Below are positions 40,691-50,195 of a stretch of 64,000 nt of DNA, piece by piece. The notes beneath the pieces were generated by a model. It ran no database searches and was not told the DNA's origin. It saw nothing but the letters and a program-made list of their open reading frames with translations. The position numbers and the translations under genes were made by a program. The stretch covers positions 1-64,000 of the forward strand of contig NZ_VEWL01000007.1 in assembly GCF_006376685.1 (NCBI RefSeq). The letters are read 5' to 3'. Position 1 is the first letter of the stretch. The number at the start of each line of letters is the position of its first letter. The stretch is from Ochrobactrum teleogrylli (GTDB taxonomy: Bacteria; Pseudomonadota; Alphaproteobacteria; Rhizobiales; Rhizobiaceae).

Positions 40691-40888
40691 ATGCCTGCAA
40701 AATCTCAAGCCCAGCAAAAGGCTGCCGGTGCTGCGTTGGCGGCCAAGCGCGGCGAGATCAAGGTCAGCGAGTTAATCGGCGCATCGAAAGAGATGTACGA
40801 ATCGATGAGCGAGAAAGAACTGGAAGAATTCGCCGAGACCAAGCGCAAAGGTCTGCCGCAGCATGTCGACGACAAAAAGAGCACCTGA
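40691..40888 (+). CDS. DUF3008 family small protein
   Basis: 65 residues, very polar and Lys/Glu/Ala-rich: MPAKSQAQQKAAGAALAAKR opens it, followed by IGASKEMYESMSEKELEEFA and a basic end. It matches the DUF3008 pattern (MPAKS..QQ.AAG.AL..KRG). AACAGGAGAAGAGTTC precedes the ATG. Probably cytosolic; function unknown. It is found widely in alphaproteobacteria. Confidence 0.88.
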   Translation: MPAKSQAQQKAAGAALAAKRGEIKVSELIGASKEMYESMSEKELEEFAETKRKGLPQHVDDKKST

Positions 40889-40910
40889 CTTGGGATCAGG
40901 TGCTCGGTTC
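40880..40910 (+). terminator. Terminator-like hairpin at the DUF3008 stop
   Basis: AGCACCTGA (40880-40888) pairs with TCAGGTGCT (40896-40904), loop of seven. It overlaps the end of the coding sequence. The following CGGTTCTG is a poor T-tract, so termination strength is uncertain. Confidence 0.6.
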
Positions 40911-40932
40911 TGCGTGGCTGTCGCCGGTCAAA

Positions 40933-41358
40933 TTATTGTGCGGCTTTGGTTTGAACCACCTCGATGGCAGTCAACTTGCCATTGGTGATGCCGCAACGCA
41001 GATTGACGCCATCCCATTTATAGCCCGTGCTCTTGATACGCGCTTCGCCCGGCACCGAGATGACGGCTGAGACCTTGCGCGGGTCCTTGGCGCTGAACTT
41101 CGATGATGTGTCATTGGTTGTAGCTGACGAAATATCGTCTTTGGTGAAGCCTAGACGGTCGTATTTCTTGTCCTTTTTCACCAGATCATAACCGCTGGCC
41201 ACACAATCGGCCACCTGTGGCGAGGCCTGCTGGTCCTTGACCAATGTCTGGTAATTACCCGTAAAATCTTTCGAGCGCTTCGGAACGGCGTCTGCGTGAG
41301 CGGCGGTCACAAAGCCGATGGCGCAAAGGGTGGAAAGTATAATTTTGGTCAATTGCAT
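40933..41358 (-). CDS. Secreted/periplasmic protein of unknown function
   Basis: 141 residues from ATG 41356-41358; the longer frame adds 34 residues that do not look like a leader. A Sec signal (MQLTKIILSTLCAIGFVTAAHA) is followed by a mature part of about 119 residues with two cysteines (ADCVASGYDL and LRCGITNGK) that could form a disulfide. No family is recognised. Convergent with DUF3008. Confidence 0.7.
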   Translation of the reverse strand: MQLTKIILSTLCAIGFVTAAHADAVPKRSKDFTGNYQTLVKDQQASPQVADCVASGYDLVKKDKKYDRLGFTKDDISSATTNDTSSKFSAKDPRKVSAVISVPGEARIKSTGYKWDGVNLRCGITNGKLTAIEVVQTKAAQ

Positions 41359-41514
41359 GCCCCATATCCTTTTCGGAAACCCTGCAAAATAGGCAAAGAG
41401 AGCGGTTCCAGTGATTCTGTCACAGGCGGACCCGTTCTGGAATCGATAATACCGCATCAAACTAGAAACCGGATTTGGATTTTTTTATGAATTCCGGGCG
41501 GTTATGCACTTTTC

Positions 41515-42528
41515 TCACTGGCATATCCGGGCCGTGCAGCTTTTGCCGTGGCAGCCCTGATCAAGATGCATGTTGGTGCGGTGCGCCGCATCACCATCCG
41601 GGCCGATGACGGTCATGAAAAGCTTGCAGCTTGCGCCGTGCACAGCGCGCCAGAAGGCCTTTTCCTTGTCGGCGCCATTCCAGCCACTTTCCAGCTGCGT
41701 TTTGCTGCCGTCGGAGAATGTGAAGGACATGATGTCGAGCGCATTGCCGAAAGCATGTTCAGAGACGCGGCCCGTGGATGCACCATTCACCTTGCGGCAT
41801 TGATAATCAGAGCCGGTGCCGATCTGGGTAATCTTGATGTCCTTGCCGTAGATATCCTGTGCTGCGTTTTTAACGTCGTTACTCCATTGGGCGAGTGTCA
41901 CCGCCATGGCGCAGTTCGTCGTGACGGGATTGGCAAGCTTGAGCGGCTCATTCTTGCCGATTGCCGTCAGCGAGAGCGGCGAATGGAGACCGCATTGCGC
42001 GCCGTCTTCGATGGGGGTCAGAAGTTTGCCCTCTACATCGCCGGAAATCAGCGCGGGGCACGCCACCTGATAGACGCGTTCATCAGCGGCAGGTTTTGAA
42101 GGCTGCGGCTGTTCTGGCTCCGCCTGTTGTGGCGGGGTGGGCTTTTCAGGCGGAATGATGACGGCGGGCTCTACCTCGGTCTTCGATTCGGGAGTAGGCT
42201 CCGGTCTGGGGGCCGGTGTTGGAACCGGAACGACAACAGGCAATGCTGACTGTGGTGCAGGTTTTGTCGGAACTTTATCCTGCCGGGCTGGCGGCTTTCT
42301 TTCCTGCCGTTTCTTTTGCGGCTTGGCCGACGGGCGCTTGCGCTGTTGCTTTGCCTTTTGCGCATCGCGCTTCAGGATTTTTTCGATGAAGTTTTGCGCC
42401 TGTGCGGGCTGAGGATAAAGAGCCGTTTCTCCCGTAAAACCGAGGAAACTGAGGAGGAGAACTGCGGCAATTGAATTTCGTTGGGATAGGAAACGGGGCA
42501 GGACCAGCAACACCAATGAATACCTCAT
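41515..42528 (-). CDS. Extensin-like family protein
   Basis: 337 residues. An N-terminal hydrophobic segment (AAVLLLSFLGFTGETAL, about 21-37) acts as signal or anchor. Then come a Lys/Arg-rich stretch, a Pro-rich linker (about 85-145, with many PxP and PEP repeats) and the extensin_C domain from about 150 (VACPALISGDVEGKLL, AQCGLHSPL, HAFGNALDIMSFTF, ACKLFMTVIGPD). The HAFGNALDI and GPDGDAAHRTNMHLD motifs look like the metal-site histidines and aspartates of the D-Ala-D-Ala carboxypeptidase-like fold, so a cell-wall role is plausible. Periplasmic location inferred. Confidence 0.85.
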   Translation of the reverse strand: MRYSLVLLVLPRFLSQRNSIAAVLLLSFLGFTGETALYPQPAQAQNFIEKILKRDAQKAKQQRKRPSAKPQKKRQERKPPARQDKVPTKPAPQSALPVVVPVPTPAPRPEPTPESKTEVEPAVIIPPEKPTPPQQAEPEQPQPSKPAADERVYQVACPALISGDVEGKLLTPIEDGAQCGLHSPLSLTAIGKNEPLKLANPVTTNCAMAVTLAQWSNDVKNAAQDIYGKDIKITQIGTGSDYQCRKVNGASTGRVSEHAFGNALDIMSFTFSDGSKTQLESGWNGADKEKAFWRAVHGASCKLFMTVIGPDGDAAHRTNMHLDQGCHGKSCTARICQ

Positions 42529-42660
42529 TTTCTACAGCCCCGACTGCATAATGCCGCAAAGAGAAGCCGCGTTCCTTCACGCTTGATGGCAATATGTTGC
42601 AAAAGACGGCGAAAAGCGCTTTAAACGCCCGGTTATCTGGGCTTTGGCAAGCGTTCGAAC

Positions 42661-42689
42661 TTGACAAGATGACATGCACATGACTAAAA
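42661..42689 (+). promoter_or_regulatory. rpsD promoter candidate
   Basis: TTGACA (42661-42666), 17 bases, CTAAAA (42684-42689), on the plus strand about 170 bases before rpsD. The -35 is perfect. Confidence 0.55.
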
Positions 42690-42856
42690 GCCCGCCATCG
42701 CTGGCGTTTTAATGCGCTGGCGTTTCATTTGACGTGTCCCGTGGATGAAGATTGCGCTCGCGCGCTTCATCCTGTCAGTCCTCGAAAACGGAGGGCAGAG
42801 GAGGGCGCGTTTCCTGTCTGCGCCGTATGGCGCACTAACTTTTTGAAGGAAATGCG
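42690..42856 (+). promoter_or_regulatory. rpsD 5' leader with hairpin
   Basis: GGATGAAG (42743-42750) pairs with CTTCATCC (42765-42772), with inner GC-rich pairing possible. The leader ends TTTTTGAAGGAAATGCG before ATG 42857. S4 autoregulation through an mRNA structure is known in other bacteria. This hairpin is a candidate, not a recognised match. Confidence 0.4.
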
Positions 42857-43474
42857 ATGAGCAAGCGCGAATCCGCAAAGTATAAGATTGATCGCCGTCT
42901 TGGCGAAAACATCTGGGGCCGCCCGAAGTCCCCGGTTAACCGTCGTGAATATGGCCCGGGCCAGCACGGCCAGCGCCGCAAGGGCAAGCTCTCGGACTTC
43001 GGTGTGCAGCTGCGCGCCAAGCAGAAGCTCAAGGGTTTCTACGGCGATATCTCGGAAAAGCAGTTCCGCAAGACCTATGACGAAGCCGCTCGCCGCAAGG
43101 GCGACACGGGTGAAAACCTGATCGGTCTTCTCGAATCACGTCTGGATGCTGTTGTGTACCGCGCAAAGTTCGTTCCGACGATCTTCGCTGCACGCCAGTT
43201 CATCAACCACGGTCACGTGAACGTGAACGGCCGTCGCGTCAACATCCAGTCCTTCCGCCTGAAGGCTGGTGACGTTGTTGAAGTTCGCGAAAAGTCGAAG
43301 CAGCTGGTTGTTGTTCTCGAAGCTGTTCAGCTCGCAGAACGCGATGTGCCGGACTACATCGAAGTTGATCACAACAAGATGGTTGCGACCTACGCCCGCG
43401 TTCCGACCCTTACGGATGTGCCTTACGCCGTCCAGATGGAACCGAACCTCGTGGTCGAATTCTACTCGCGTTAA
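42857..43474 (+). CDS. rpsD: Small ribosomal subunit protein S4 (RpsD)
   Basis: 205 residues. N-terminal [20 protein letters not shown] and [20 protein letters not shown] are typical. The S4 RNA-binding domain lies at about 93-155 ([30 protein letters not shown]). It lacks the zinc-finger cysteines at the N-terminus, as in the C- form. GAAGGAA precedes the ATG. Monocistronic with its own terminator. Confidence 0.97.
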   Translation: MSKRESAKYKIDRRLGENIWGRPKSPVNRREYGPGQHGQRRKGKLSDFGVQLRAKQKLKGFYGDISEKQFRKTYDEAARRKGDTGENLIGLLESRLDAVVYRAKFVPTIFAARQFINHGHVNVNGRRVNIQSFRLKAGDVVEVREKSKQLVVVLEAVQLAERDVPDYIEVDHNKMVATYARVPTLTDVPYAVQMEPNLVVEFYSR

Positions 43475-43512
43475 TCTGGTCGCCTTCGGGCACCACTTAT
43501 CGCAAAGAAATG

Positions 43513-43544
43513 GCCGCCCATGGTTTCCCCATGGGCGGCTTTTC
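43513..43544 (+). terminator. rpsD terminator
   Basis: GCCGCCCAT (43513-43521) pairs with ATGGGCGGC (43531-43539), with inner GG/CC around TTT, followed by TTTT. It starts 38 bases past the rpsD stop. Confidence 0.93.
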
Positions 43545-43585
43545 TGTATGTAAAGCGCAGTACGAGACAGTATCCGAGAAGAACC

Positions 43586-44500
43586 ATGAACGCTTTTGAT
43601 CCGAATATTGCGCCAGATAATTTGCCCGGTATCTCGGAAGAGACCGGTGGAGACGGTTGCCATCCGCTGTTTCGCGACGTGCCCGCCACGGTCGAATTCA
43701 ACAAGCTGCGCAAGCGCCTTCTGCGTCTGACGCGTCAGGCTATCGAAGACTTTGCTATGGTGAAGTCCGGCGAGCGCTGGATGATCTGTCTTTCCGGCGG
43801 CAAGGATTCCTATGGTCTGCTGGCGCTGCTGCTTGATCTCAAATGGCGCGGATTGCTGCCGGTCGAACTGCTGGCCGTCAATCTGGATCAGGGACAGCCG
43901 AATTTTCCAAAGCACATTCTGCCGGATTTCCTGAACCGTTATGGTATCGAGCATCGCATCGAATATCAGGACACCTATTCCATTGTGACGGACAAGCTAC
44001 CAGAGAACAGCACCTATTGCTCGCTCTGTTCGCGCCTTCGTCGCGGAAATCTCTATCGCATTGCGCGCGAGGAGGGCTGCTCGGCCATCGTTCTCGGCCA
44101 TCATCGCGAGGATATTCTCGAAACCTTCTTCATGAACCTGTTTCATGGCGGACGCCTTGCCGCCATGCCGCCGAAACTTCTGAACGACGAAGGCGATCTG
44201 ATGGTGTTCCGCCCGCTGGCTTATGCGGCGGAAGACGATCTGGAAAAATTTGCAACCTCCATGCAGTTTCCGATCATTCCCTGCGACCTGTGCGGTAGCC
44301 AGGAAGGGCTTCAGCGCAATGCCATGAAGGCCATGCTGACGGATATTGAAAAGCGCATGCCGGGCCGCAAGGACACGATGATCCGCGCCATGACCAATGT
44401 GCGCCCGAGCCATCTTCTGGACCGCAAACTGTTCGATTTCGCGGGCCTGATGGCTGGTCCGCATGACGAGAAGAATGAAGGGAATGACAGTGCGCTTTGA
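43586..44500 (+). CDS. ttcA: tRNA 2-thiocytidine biosynthesis protein TtcA
   Basis: 304 residues from ATG 43586 (MNAFDPN). It thiolates C32 of certain tRNAs using ATP and a [4Fe-4S] cluster. The PP-loop [10 protein letters not shown] is near residue 72. Two cysteine pairs, in [12 protein letters not shown] (CX2C) and PCDLCGSQ (CX2C), are the cluster/active-site motifs. [19 protein letters not shown] is also conserved. The upstream frame extension crosses the rpsD terminator and is not used. Confidence 0.93.
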   Translation: MNAFDPNIAPDNLPGISEETGGDGCHPLFRDVPATVEFNKLRKRLLRLTRQAIEDFAMVKSGERWMICLSGGKDSYGLLALLLDLKWRGLLPVELLAVNLDQGQPNFPKHILPDFLNRYGIEHRIEYQDTYSIVTDKLPENSTYCSLCSRLRRGNLYRIAREEGCSAIVLGHHREDILETFFMNLFHGGRLAAMPPKLLNDEGDLMVFRPLAYAAEDDLEKFATSMQFPIIPCDLCGSQEGLQRNAMKAMLTDIEKRMPGRKDTMIRAMTNVRPSHLLDRKLFDFAGLMAGPHDEKNEGNDSAL

Positions 44501-45317
44501 TGAAGGCCAGCTCGACTGGCTTGCCGATCTTCTGGCAGAAGCTGCCCAGCAAGAAATCATGCCGCGTTTCCGCACGCTCGACGCGGACGATATCCGGCAG
44601 AAAACGTCCCCCGCCGATCTGGTGACGGAAGCCGACATCAATGCAGAGCGCTTTATCACTGCAAAGCTGAAAGAACGCTATCCCGATGCGATGATTGTGG
44701 GCGAGGAAGCGTGCTCCGACAATCCAGCCTTGCTCGACGGACTCGGGGATGCAGATTTTGCTTTCACCATTGATCCGGTGGACGGCACGTTCAATTTCGC
44801 ATCCGGCGTACCGCTGTTCGGTGTGATGCTAGCGGTCGTGTCGAAAGGCGAGACCGTCGCCGGCATCATTCATGATCCGGTCGGCAATGACTGGATCATG
44901 GCCACAAAGGGCAGCGGCAGCTATATTCGCCATGGCACTGGCAGCACGCGCAAGGTCCGCGTTGCCGAACCTGCTGGTATCGACCAGATGACAGGCACGA
45001 TCTCGTGGCAGTACATGGCGGAACCGCTACGGTCACGTCTTGCGCGCAATCATACGAAATTCCTGTCGCAGATCGGGTATCGCTGTGCAGCGCATGACTA
45101 TCGCATTCTCGCGACCGGCGGCGCGCATTTCGCGGTCTATAACAAGCTGATGCCCTGGGACCATCTGCCCGGCGCATTGATCCATCAGGAAGCAGGCGGC
45201 CATCTCGCTCGCTGGGACGGTAGCGATTATCACCCGTCGCATATCGGCGGGGGCATACTGGCCGCGCCGAGCAAGGAAAGCTGGCAGACCATTCAGGCCG
45301 CGCTCTGGGAAGAGTAA
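44484..45317 (+). CDS. Inositol monophosphatase-family phosphatase
   Basis: 277 residues from ATG 44484 (MTVRFDEGQ); in-frame ATGs at 44463 and 44475 are alternatives, as none has a well-spaced site. It overlaps the end of ttcA. Mg2+-dependent sugar/nucleotide phosphatase fold with motif 1 in [20 protein letters not shown] (DxxDGT) and [16 protein letters not shown] (WDxxPG). Possible substrates include inositol-1-phosphate, histidinol phosphate or 3'-phosphoadenosine phosphate; none can be chosen from sequence alone. Confidence 0.85.
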   Translation: MTVRFDEGQLDWLADLLAEAAQQEIMPRFRTLDADDIRQKTSPADLVTEADINAERFITAKLKERYPDAMIVGEEACSDNPALLDGLGDADFAFTIDPVDGTFNFASGVPLFGVMLAVVSKGETVAGIIHDPVGNDWIMATKGSGSYIRHGTGSTRKVRVAEPAGIDQMTGTISWQYMAEPLRSRLARNHTKFLSQIGYRCAAHDYRILATGGAHFAVYNKLMPWDHLPGALIHQEAGGHLARWDGSDYHPSHIGGGILAAPSKESWQTIQAALWEE

Positions 45318-45321
45318 AAAC

Positions 45322-45350
45322 AAAACCCGCCGGAATGGCGGGTTTTTTAT
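45322..45350. terminator. Bidirectional terminator after the phosphatase gene
   Basis: ACCCGCC (45325-45331) pairs with GGCGGGT (45337-45343), flanked by an A-run and a T-run. It is shared with the convergent exporter gene that ends at 45363. Confidence 0.93.
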
Positions 45351-45362
45351 TCTCGTTGAAAA

Positions 45363-46631
45363 TCAACCGACCACATGTTCGGCAGGCGGGTTCTGCACCC
45401 GGAAGAGTTTGCCGCGTTCGGCGATCAGCACGCAGATCAGCGCGACGAAGCCAAGAACGCCATAGCCCATGGCGACCGGGGTCGTGGTGCCGTCGAAGGC
45501 CTGACCGATGATCGCACCCAGCGCAGCACCGATGACCGTCTGGGCAAAGCCGAGAACGGACGATGCCGTGCCTGCAACTTCGCCAAGCGGCTCCATCGCA
45601 AGCGCGTTGAAATTGGCCGTCACGAGGCTGAACGAGAACATGATGGTCATGTAGATCGCCATCAGCAGCGGGAACGGCACCGGATCGACCAGCACAATCG
45701 ACAGCACCATCCAGAGCAGGCTGAAACTGGTGAAAACCAGCAGCATGGACTGGGAGATGCGGCGCATGCCGTACCGTCCGACGAGGCGGGAGTTGAGGAA
45801 CGACGCCAGCGCCAGTGTCATGGCGACCGCAGCAAACGCCAGCGGAAAGTAGGAGCCGAGCTTGTAGATATCCACGAAGATTTGTTGGGCGGAATTGATA
45901 TAGCCGAACAGCGCGCCGAGGATGAACGACGTGCCAAGCATGTAGAACAGCGCGACGCGGTTCGACAGCACGATACCGAAGCCGCCGATCACGCTTTTGA
46001 TGGTCAGCGGGCGGCGCTGGTCTGTGGGCAGCGTTTCAGGCAGGCGGATGAAGGCCCATATGCCGACGATCAGCGCCATCACGGCCATGGACAGGAAGAT
46101 CAGGTGCCATTCGCCAAACAGCATGATCAGCTGTCCGGTGGCGGGTGCGACGACCGGCAGGATCATGAAGATCATCATCACCAGCGACATGACTTCCGCC
46201 ATCTGGCGACCGGCAAAACGGTCGCGCACCACTGAAACGGCAATGACGCGGGTGCCCGCGGCACCCAGTCCCTGAAGCACGCGCAATATGATGAGCGTGG
46301 TGAAATCCGTGACCATGGCGGCACCGAGCGCAGCCAGCACATAGATCACCAAGCCGCCGAACAGCGGCAGACGGCGACCGAACCGGTCGCTCAGCGGCCC
46401 ATAGAACAGCTGCGAGACACCGAATCCCAGCAGATAGGCGGTGATCACGAATTGCACATGGTTTTCCGACTGCACGCCGAGGCTCGCGCCAATCTGCGGC
46501 AGGCCGGGCAGCATGATATCAACTGCCAGCGCATTGATGGCCATGATGGCCGCGATCAGTGCAATGAATTCGCCGCGCCCGTGTATGGAGGTCTTCTGGT
46601 CCGGCGAGGCGTTCTTTATGTCGATCGGCAT
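45363..46631 (-). CDS. Bcr/CflA-type multidrug MFS exporter
   Basis: 422 residues from ATG 46629-46631 (MPIDIKN), with AAGGA nine bases upstream. Twelve membrane segments. Family markers are AINALAVDIMLPGLPQIGAS in helix 1, the loop 2-3 motif FYGPLSDRFGRRLPL and GLGAAGTRVIAVSVVRD in helix 4-5. It is probably a proton-coupled drug exporter of the DHA1 family; the substrate (bicyclomycin, chloramphenicol or others) is unknown. It is read separately from grxD, whose terminator lies between them. Confidence 0.88.
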   Translation of the reverse strand: MPIDIKNASPDQKTSIHGRGEFIALIAAIMAINALAVDIMLPGLPQIGASLGVQSENHVQFVITAYLLGFGVSQLFYGPLSDRFGRRLPLFGGLVIYVLAALGAAMVTDFTTLIILRVLQGLGAAGTRVIAVSVVRDRFAGRQMAEVMSLVMMIFMILPVVAPATGQLIMLFGEWHLIFLSMAVMALIVGIWAFIRLPETLPTDQRRPLTIKSVIGGFGIVLSNRVALFYMLGTSFILGALFGYINSAQQIFVDIYKLGSYFPLAFAAVAMTLALASFLNSRLVGRYGMRRISQSMLLVFTSFSLLWMVLSIVLVDPVPFPLLMAIYMTIMFSFSLVTANFNALAMEPLGEVAGTASSVLGFAQTVIGAALGAIIGQAFDGTTTPVAMGYGVLGFVALICVLIAERGKLFRVQNPPAEHVVG

Positions 46632-46738
46632 GACTGACATTCCTTGGCATAATGACGCGCCGCGCCAGTAAAGGGCGGTACGAACGTCGAAATCTCGAAA
46701 ATGAGGCACCCGGCAGAAACTGCCGTCGGATAAAAACG

Positions 46739-46766
46739 AAAAGGCGCCGATAAACGGCGCCTTTTG
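46739..46766. terminator. Terminator after grxD
   Basis: AAGGCGCC (46741-46748) pairs with GGCGCCTT (46756-46763), loop of seven, flanked by A and T runs. It is oriented to end the leftward grxD message. Confidence 0.9.
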
Positions 46767-46807
46767 TAAAAAGCTAAGACTAAAGCCGTATGACCGGCTA
46801 TTAATCC

Positions 46808-47140
46808 TCAAGCAGCCTTGGTGGCAATACCTTTATCGGTAAAAAGTGCTTGTAATTCGTTGGACTGGAACATTTCGCGCACGATATCGCAGCCACCGAC
46901 GAATTCACCCTTCACATAAAGCTGCGGGATGGTCGGCCAGCTGGAATATTCCTTGATGCCCTGGCGAATCTCGTCGGAGGCAAGCACGTTCACGCCCTTA
47001 TAGTCGACGCCAAGATAGTCGAGGATCTGAACGACCTGACCGGAAAAGCCGCACTGCGGAAAGCCGGGCGTGCCCTTCATGAAAAGCACGACGTCGTTGG
47101 TCTTCACTTCATTGTCGATGAAATCGTTAATGCCGGTCAT
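46808..47140 (-). CDS. grxD: Monothiol glutaredoxin GrxD
   Basis: 110 residues from ATG 47138-47140 with AAAGGAAACGAG before it. Active site CGFS in [16 protein letters not shown], then [20 protein letters not shown] for glutathione binding. CGFS glutaredoxins bind or transfer [2Fe-2S] clusters, commonly in complex with BolA proteins; a bolA gene lies 238 bases upstream on the same strand. Confidence 0.95.
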   Translation of the reverse strand: MTGINDFIDNEVKTNDVVLFMKGTPGFPQCGFSGQVVQILDYLGVDYKGVNVLASDEIRQGIKEYSSWPTIPQLYVKGEFVGGCDIVREMFQSNELQALFTDKGIATKAA

Positions 47141-47378
47141 CTCGTTTCCTTTCAGAGCGTGTGCCCAATGTCGTTGGAACATATGGGGCCGCATCACGCT
47201 TCAAACAAACTCGCCGGGTCGATTTCCGGCTTAATTGGGAGGTCTCTCCCAATATAATCATTTCCATGCTCGTAACCACCCCGTGCGGGTGAAAGCAAGT
47301 CAAATACGCGCGAAGTGCAGGATTGAAGGGGCAACATCTTGCCGCAGCAGATGCTGTCCGCTCAATAAGCGCTTCGGT

Positions 47379-47612
47379 TCACTCCGGAACGCTGGTCTGC
47401 AAGGCAAGCGCGTGAAGCACGCCGCCCATATTGCCCTTCAGCGCGTCATAGACCATCTGGTGCTGCTGCACGCGCGATTTGCCGCGGAAGCTCTCCGCGA
47501 CCACTTCGGCTGCATAATGATCCCCGTCACCGGCAAGGTCGCGGATCGTCACCTTTGCGCCGGGAATCCCTTCGCGTATCAGTTTTTCGATCTCATGTGC
47601 GTCCATAGCCAT
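47379..47612 (-). CDS. bolA: BolA-family protein
   Basis: 77 residues starting MAMDAHEIEKL (GGGAG eight bases upstream). BolA/IbaG fold with FRGKSRVQQHQMVYDALKG, containing the conserved His used for Fe-S coordination with CGFS glutaredoxins, and ending in HALALQTSVPE. Adjacent to grxD and downstream of purL on the same strand, as in many alphaproteobacteria. A role in iron-sulfur delivery or iron sensing is inferred. Confidence 0.9.
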   Translation of the reverse strand: MAMDAHEIEKLIREGIPGAKVTIRDLAGDGDHYAAEVVAESFRGKSRVQQHQMVYDALKGNMGGVLHALALQTSVPE

Positions 47613-47729
47613 GCAAATACTCCCGCCGTTTCCAGCTTCTTGTTACCCATCGAATCGTACCGCACCATCGTGGAACGTCAATGTGTATCTGTCTAATGTT
47701 TAAATGCCACACAGGTGGTCCATACAGGC

Positions 47730-47765
47730 AAAACGCCCGGATGAGATGTTCATCCGGGCGTTTTA
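47730..47765. terminator. Terminator after purL
   Basis: ACGCCCGGATGA pairs with TCATCCGGGCGT around a five-base loop (GATGT), flanked by A-run and TTTT. It lies between purL (stop at 47788) and bolA, so bolA-grxD should have its own promoter. Confidence 0.93.
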
Positions 47766-47787
47766 ACTTCTGCCGGTTTAGCAACTA

Positions 47788-50010
47788 TCAGTTATCGCTG
47801 ACCAACTCACCGCTCATGAAGCCCGGGAACCAGCCTTCGAAAGCCTGCGTCAGTTCGGTAACGCCGACATTGACGCTATCGCCGATGGTCAGACGGTCGC
47901 CGCCGACCTGACCCAGAATGCGGAACGGAATGCCTGCTCCCTCGGCATTGAGCGCGATGAGCTTGGCCATTTCTGGCGTGGCGGCGATCACATAGCGCGC
48001 CTGATCTTCACCGAACAGAACAGCGTGCGGCAGGCCATCGCCAGCATTGAGGGTTGCGCCCTTGCCGGACTTGATCGCCATTTCGGCAACAGCGATTGCC
48101 AGACCGCCATCGGAAAGATCGTGGCAGGCCGTAACCTGACCATTGCGGATTGCCGAGCGGACGAATTCGCCATTGCGCTTTTCAAGCGCGAGATCGACGA
48201 ACGGGGCAGGGCCGTCGGCACGGTCGAAGAGATCGCGCAGATAGATCGACTGGCCGAGATGCGTGCCGTCGCCGCCAAGCAGAACCAGCGCGTCGCCGTC
48301 CTGCATGCCGCCGATCTTGGCCGTTTGCGTCCAGTCCGGAATAAGGCCGACACCGGCAATGGTCGGTGTCGGCAGAATGGCCTGACCGTTGGTCTCGTTA
48401 TAAAGCGAGACATTGCCCGAAACGATCGGGAAATCGAGCGCACGGCAGGCTTCGCCAATGCCTTCGATGGCCTTGACGAGCTGGCCCATGATTTCCGGCT
48501 TTTCAGGATTGCCGAAGTTGAGATTGTCGGTCGAAGCCAGCGGCTCTGCGCCAGTCGCGGTGATGTTGCGCCAGCATTCGGCAACCGCCTGCTTGCCACC
48601 TTCGAAGGGATCGGCTTCGCAATAGCGTGGCGTCACGTCCGACGAGAAGGCGAGCGCCTTGGTGTCATGGCCTTCAACGCGGATCACACCGGCGTCGCCG
48701 CCCGGAACCTGCAGCGAATTGCCTTGAATGAGCGTATCATATTGCTCGTAGACCCAGCGGCGCGACGAAAGGTCAGGCGAGCCGATGAGCTTGAGAAGCG
48801 CTGCCGAATAGTCTTCCACCTGCGGCACATTGCTGGCCGGGAGTGGCGCATGCTTGCCCGGTTCCATCCACGGACGATCATATTCCGGCGCTTCGTCGCC
48901 CAGATCCTTGATCGGCAGATTGGCGACTTCTTCGCCTTGATGGATGACACGGAAACGCAGATCGTCAGTCGTCTTGCCGACAATGGCGAAGTCGAGACCC
49001 CATTTGCGAAAGATCGCCTGGGCTTCGGCTTCCTTTTCCGGCTTCAGAACCATGAGCATGCGCTCCTGGCTTTCCGAAAGCATCATTTCATAGGCGGTCA
49101 TGTTCTCTTCGCGAACCGGAACATGATCGAGAATGAGTTCGATACCGAGGTCGCCCTTTGCGCCCATTTCAACAGCAGAACAGGTGAGGCCCGCCGCACC
49201 CATGTCCTGAATGGCGATAACTGCGCCCGACGCCATCAGCTCAAGGCAGGCTTCAAGCAGGCATTTTTCGGTAAATGGGTCGCCGACCTGAACGGTGGGG
49301 CGCTTTTCTTCAATCGATTCGTCGAATTCAGCCGAAGCCATGGTCGCGCCGCCGACGCCGTCACGGCCCGTCTTGGCACCCAGATAGACGACCGGCAGGC
49401 CGACGCCCTTGGCTTCCGACAAAAAGATGCCGTCATGCTTGGCAAGACCAGCTGCAAAAGCATTGACGAGGATATTGCCGTTATAACGCTTGTCGAAGTT
49501 CACTTCGCCGCCAACGGTCGGCACGCCAAACGCGTTGCCATAGCCGCCGACGCCGGACACGACACCGGACACCAGATGGCGGGTCTTCGGATGATCCGGC
49601 TCGCCAAAGCGCAGCGCATTCATCGCAGCAACGGGACGCGCGCCCATAGTGAACACGTCACGCAAAATGCCGCCCACGCCGGTCGCCGCGCCCTGATAGG
49701 GCTCGATATAAGACGGGTGGTTGTGGCTTTCCATTTTGAAGACGACGCAATCGCCGTCACCAATGTCCACGACGCCTGCATTTTCGCCGGGGCCCTGAAT
49801 GACGCGCGGACCGGTGGTCGGCAGCGTGCGCAGCCATTTCTTCGAGGACTTGTAGGAACAATGCTCGTTCCACATGGCCGAGAAAATGCCGAGTTCAGTA
49901 AAGCTCGGCTCGCGGCCGATCAATTCGAGGATGCGCTGATACTCGTCCGGCTTGAGACCGTGGGCTTCGATAAGTTCCGGCGTGATATCGCGCTTATTGG
50001 AAATAGTCAT
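47788..50010 (-). CDS. purL: Phosphoribosylformylglycinamidine synthase subunit PurL
   Basis: 740 residues from ATG 50008-50010; an in-frame GTG at 50043 is possible, but neither has a strong binding site. Small-type PurL that converts FGAR to FGAM with ATP, using ammonia from PurQ and scaffold PurS. Motifs include [53 protein letters not shown] and [13 protein letters not shown]. PurQ and PurS are encoded about 4 kb upstream on the same strand, separated by unrelated genes. Confidence 0.96.
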   Translation of the reverse strand: MTISNKRDITPELIEAHGLKPDEYQRILELIGREPSFTELGIFSAMWNEHCSYKSSKKWLRTLPTTGPRVIQGPGENAGVVDIGDGDCVVFKMESHNHPSYIEPYQGAATGVGGILRDVFTMGARPVAAMNALRFGEPDHPKTRHLVSGVVSGVGGYGNAFGVPTVGGEVNFDKRYNGNILVNAFAAGLAKHDGIFLSEAKGVGLPVVYLGAKTGRDGVGGATMASAEFDESIEEKRPTVQVGDPFTEKCLLEACLELMASGAVIAIQDMGAAGLTCSAVEMGAKGDLGIELILDHVPVREENMTAYEMMLSESQERMLMVLKPEKEAEAQAIFRKWGLDFAIVGKTTDDLRFRVIHQGEEVANLPIKDLGDEAPEYDRPWMEPGKHAPLPASNVPQVEDYSAALLKLIGSPDLSSRRWVYEQYDTLIQGNSLQVPGGDAGVIRVEGHDTKALAFSSDVTPRYCEADPFEGGKQAVAECWRNITATGAEPLASTDNLNFGNPEKPEIMGQLVKAIEGIGEACRALDFPIVSGNVSLYNETNGQAILPTPTIAGVGLIPDWTQTAKIGGMQDGDALVLLGGDGTHLGQSIYLRDLFDRADGPAPFVDLALEKRNGEFVRSAIRNGQVTACHDLSDGGLAIAVAEMAIKSGKGATLNAGDGLPHAVLFGEDQARYVIAATPEMAKLIALNAEGAGIPFRILGQVGGDRLTIGDSVNVGVTELTQAFEGWFPGFMSGELVSDN

Positions 50011-50195
50011 GGAGATGAGGGACCCCGTCGCAGGCTGTGGCACCCGGAAACTTCTGGCGAAGGGCGGACACCTAAGGTTTCAAGGGGTCTCTTTAACCCA
50101 ACTCTGTTGGAAGCGCGACAGGAAAATGCCGCTTTCCCGGCCTGATTCAGCATCTGATTGCATCGAAACTCTATCAGACCGGCAAGGGGCGGCGT

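Noticed and set aside
48025-50145. Long plus-strand open frame (706 codons) opposite purL
   Set aside because: It is antisense to purL, with a composition typical of shadow frames and no recognisable domain.
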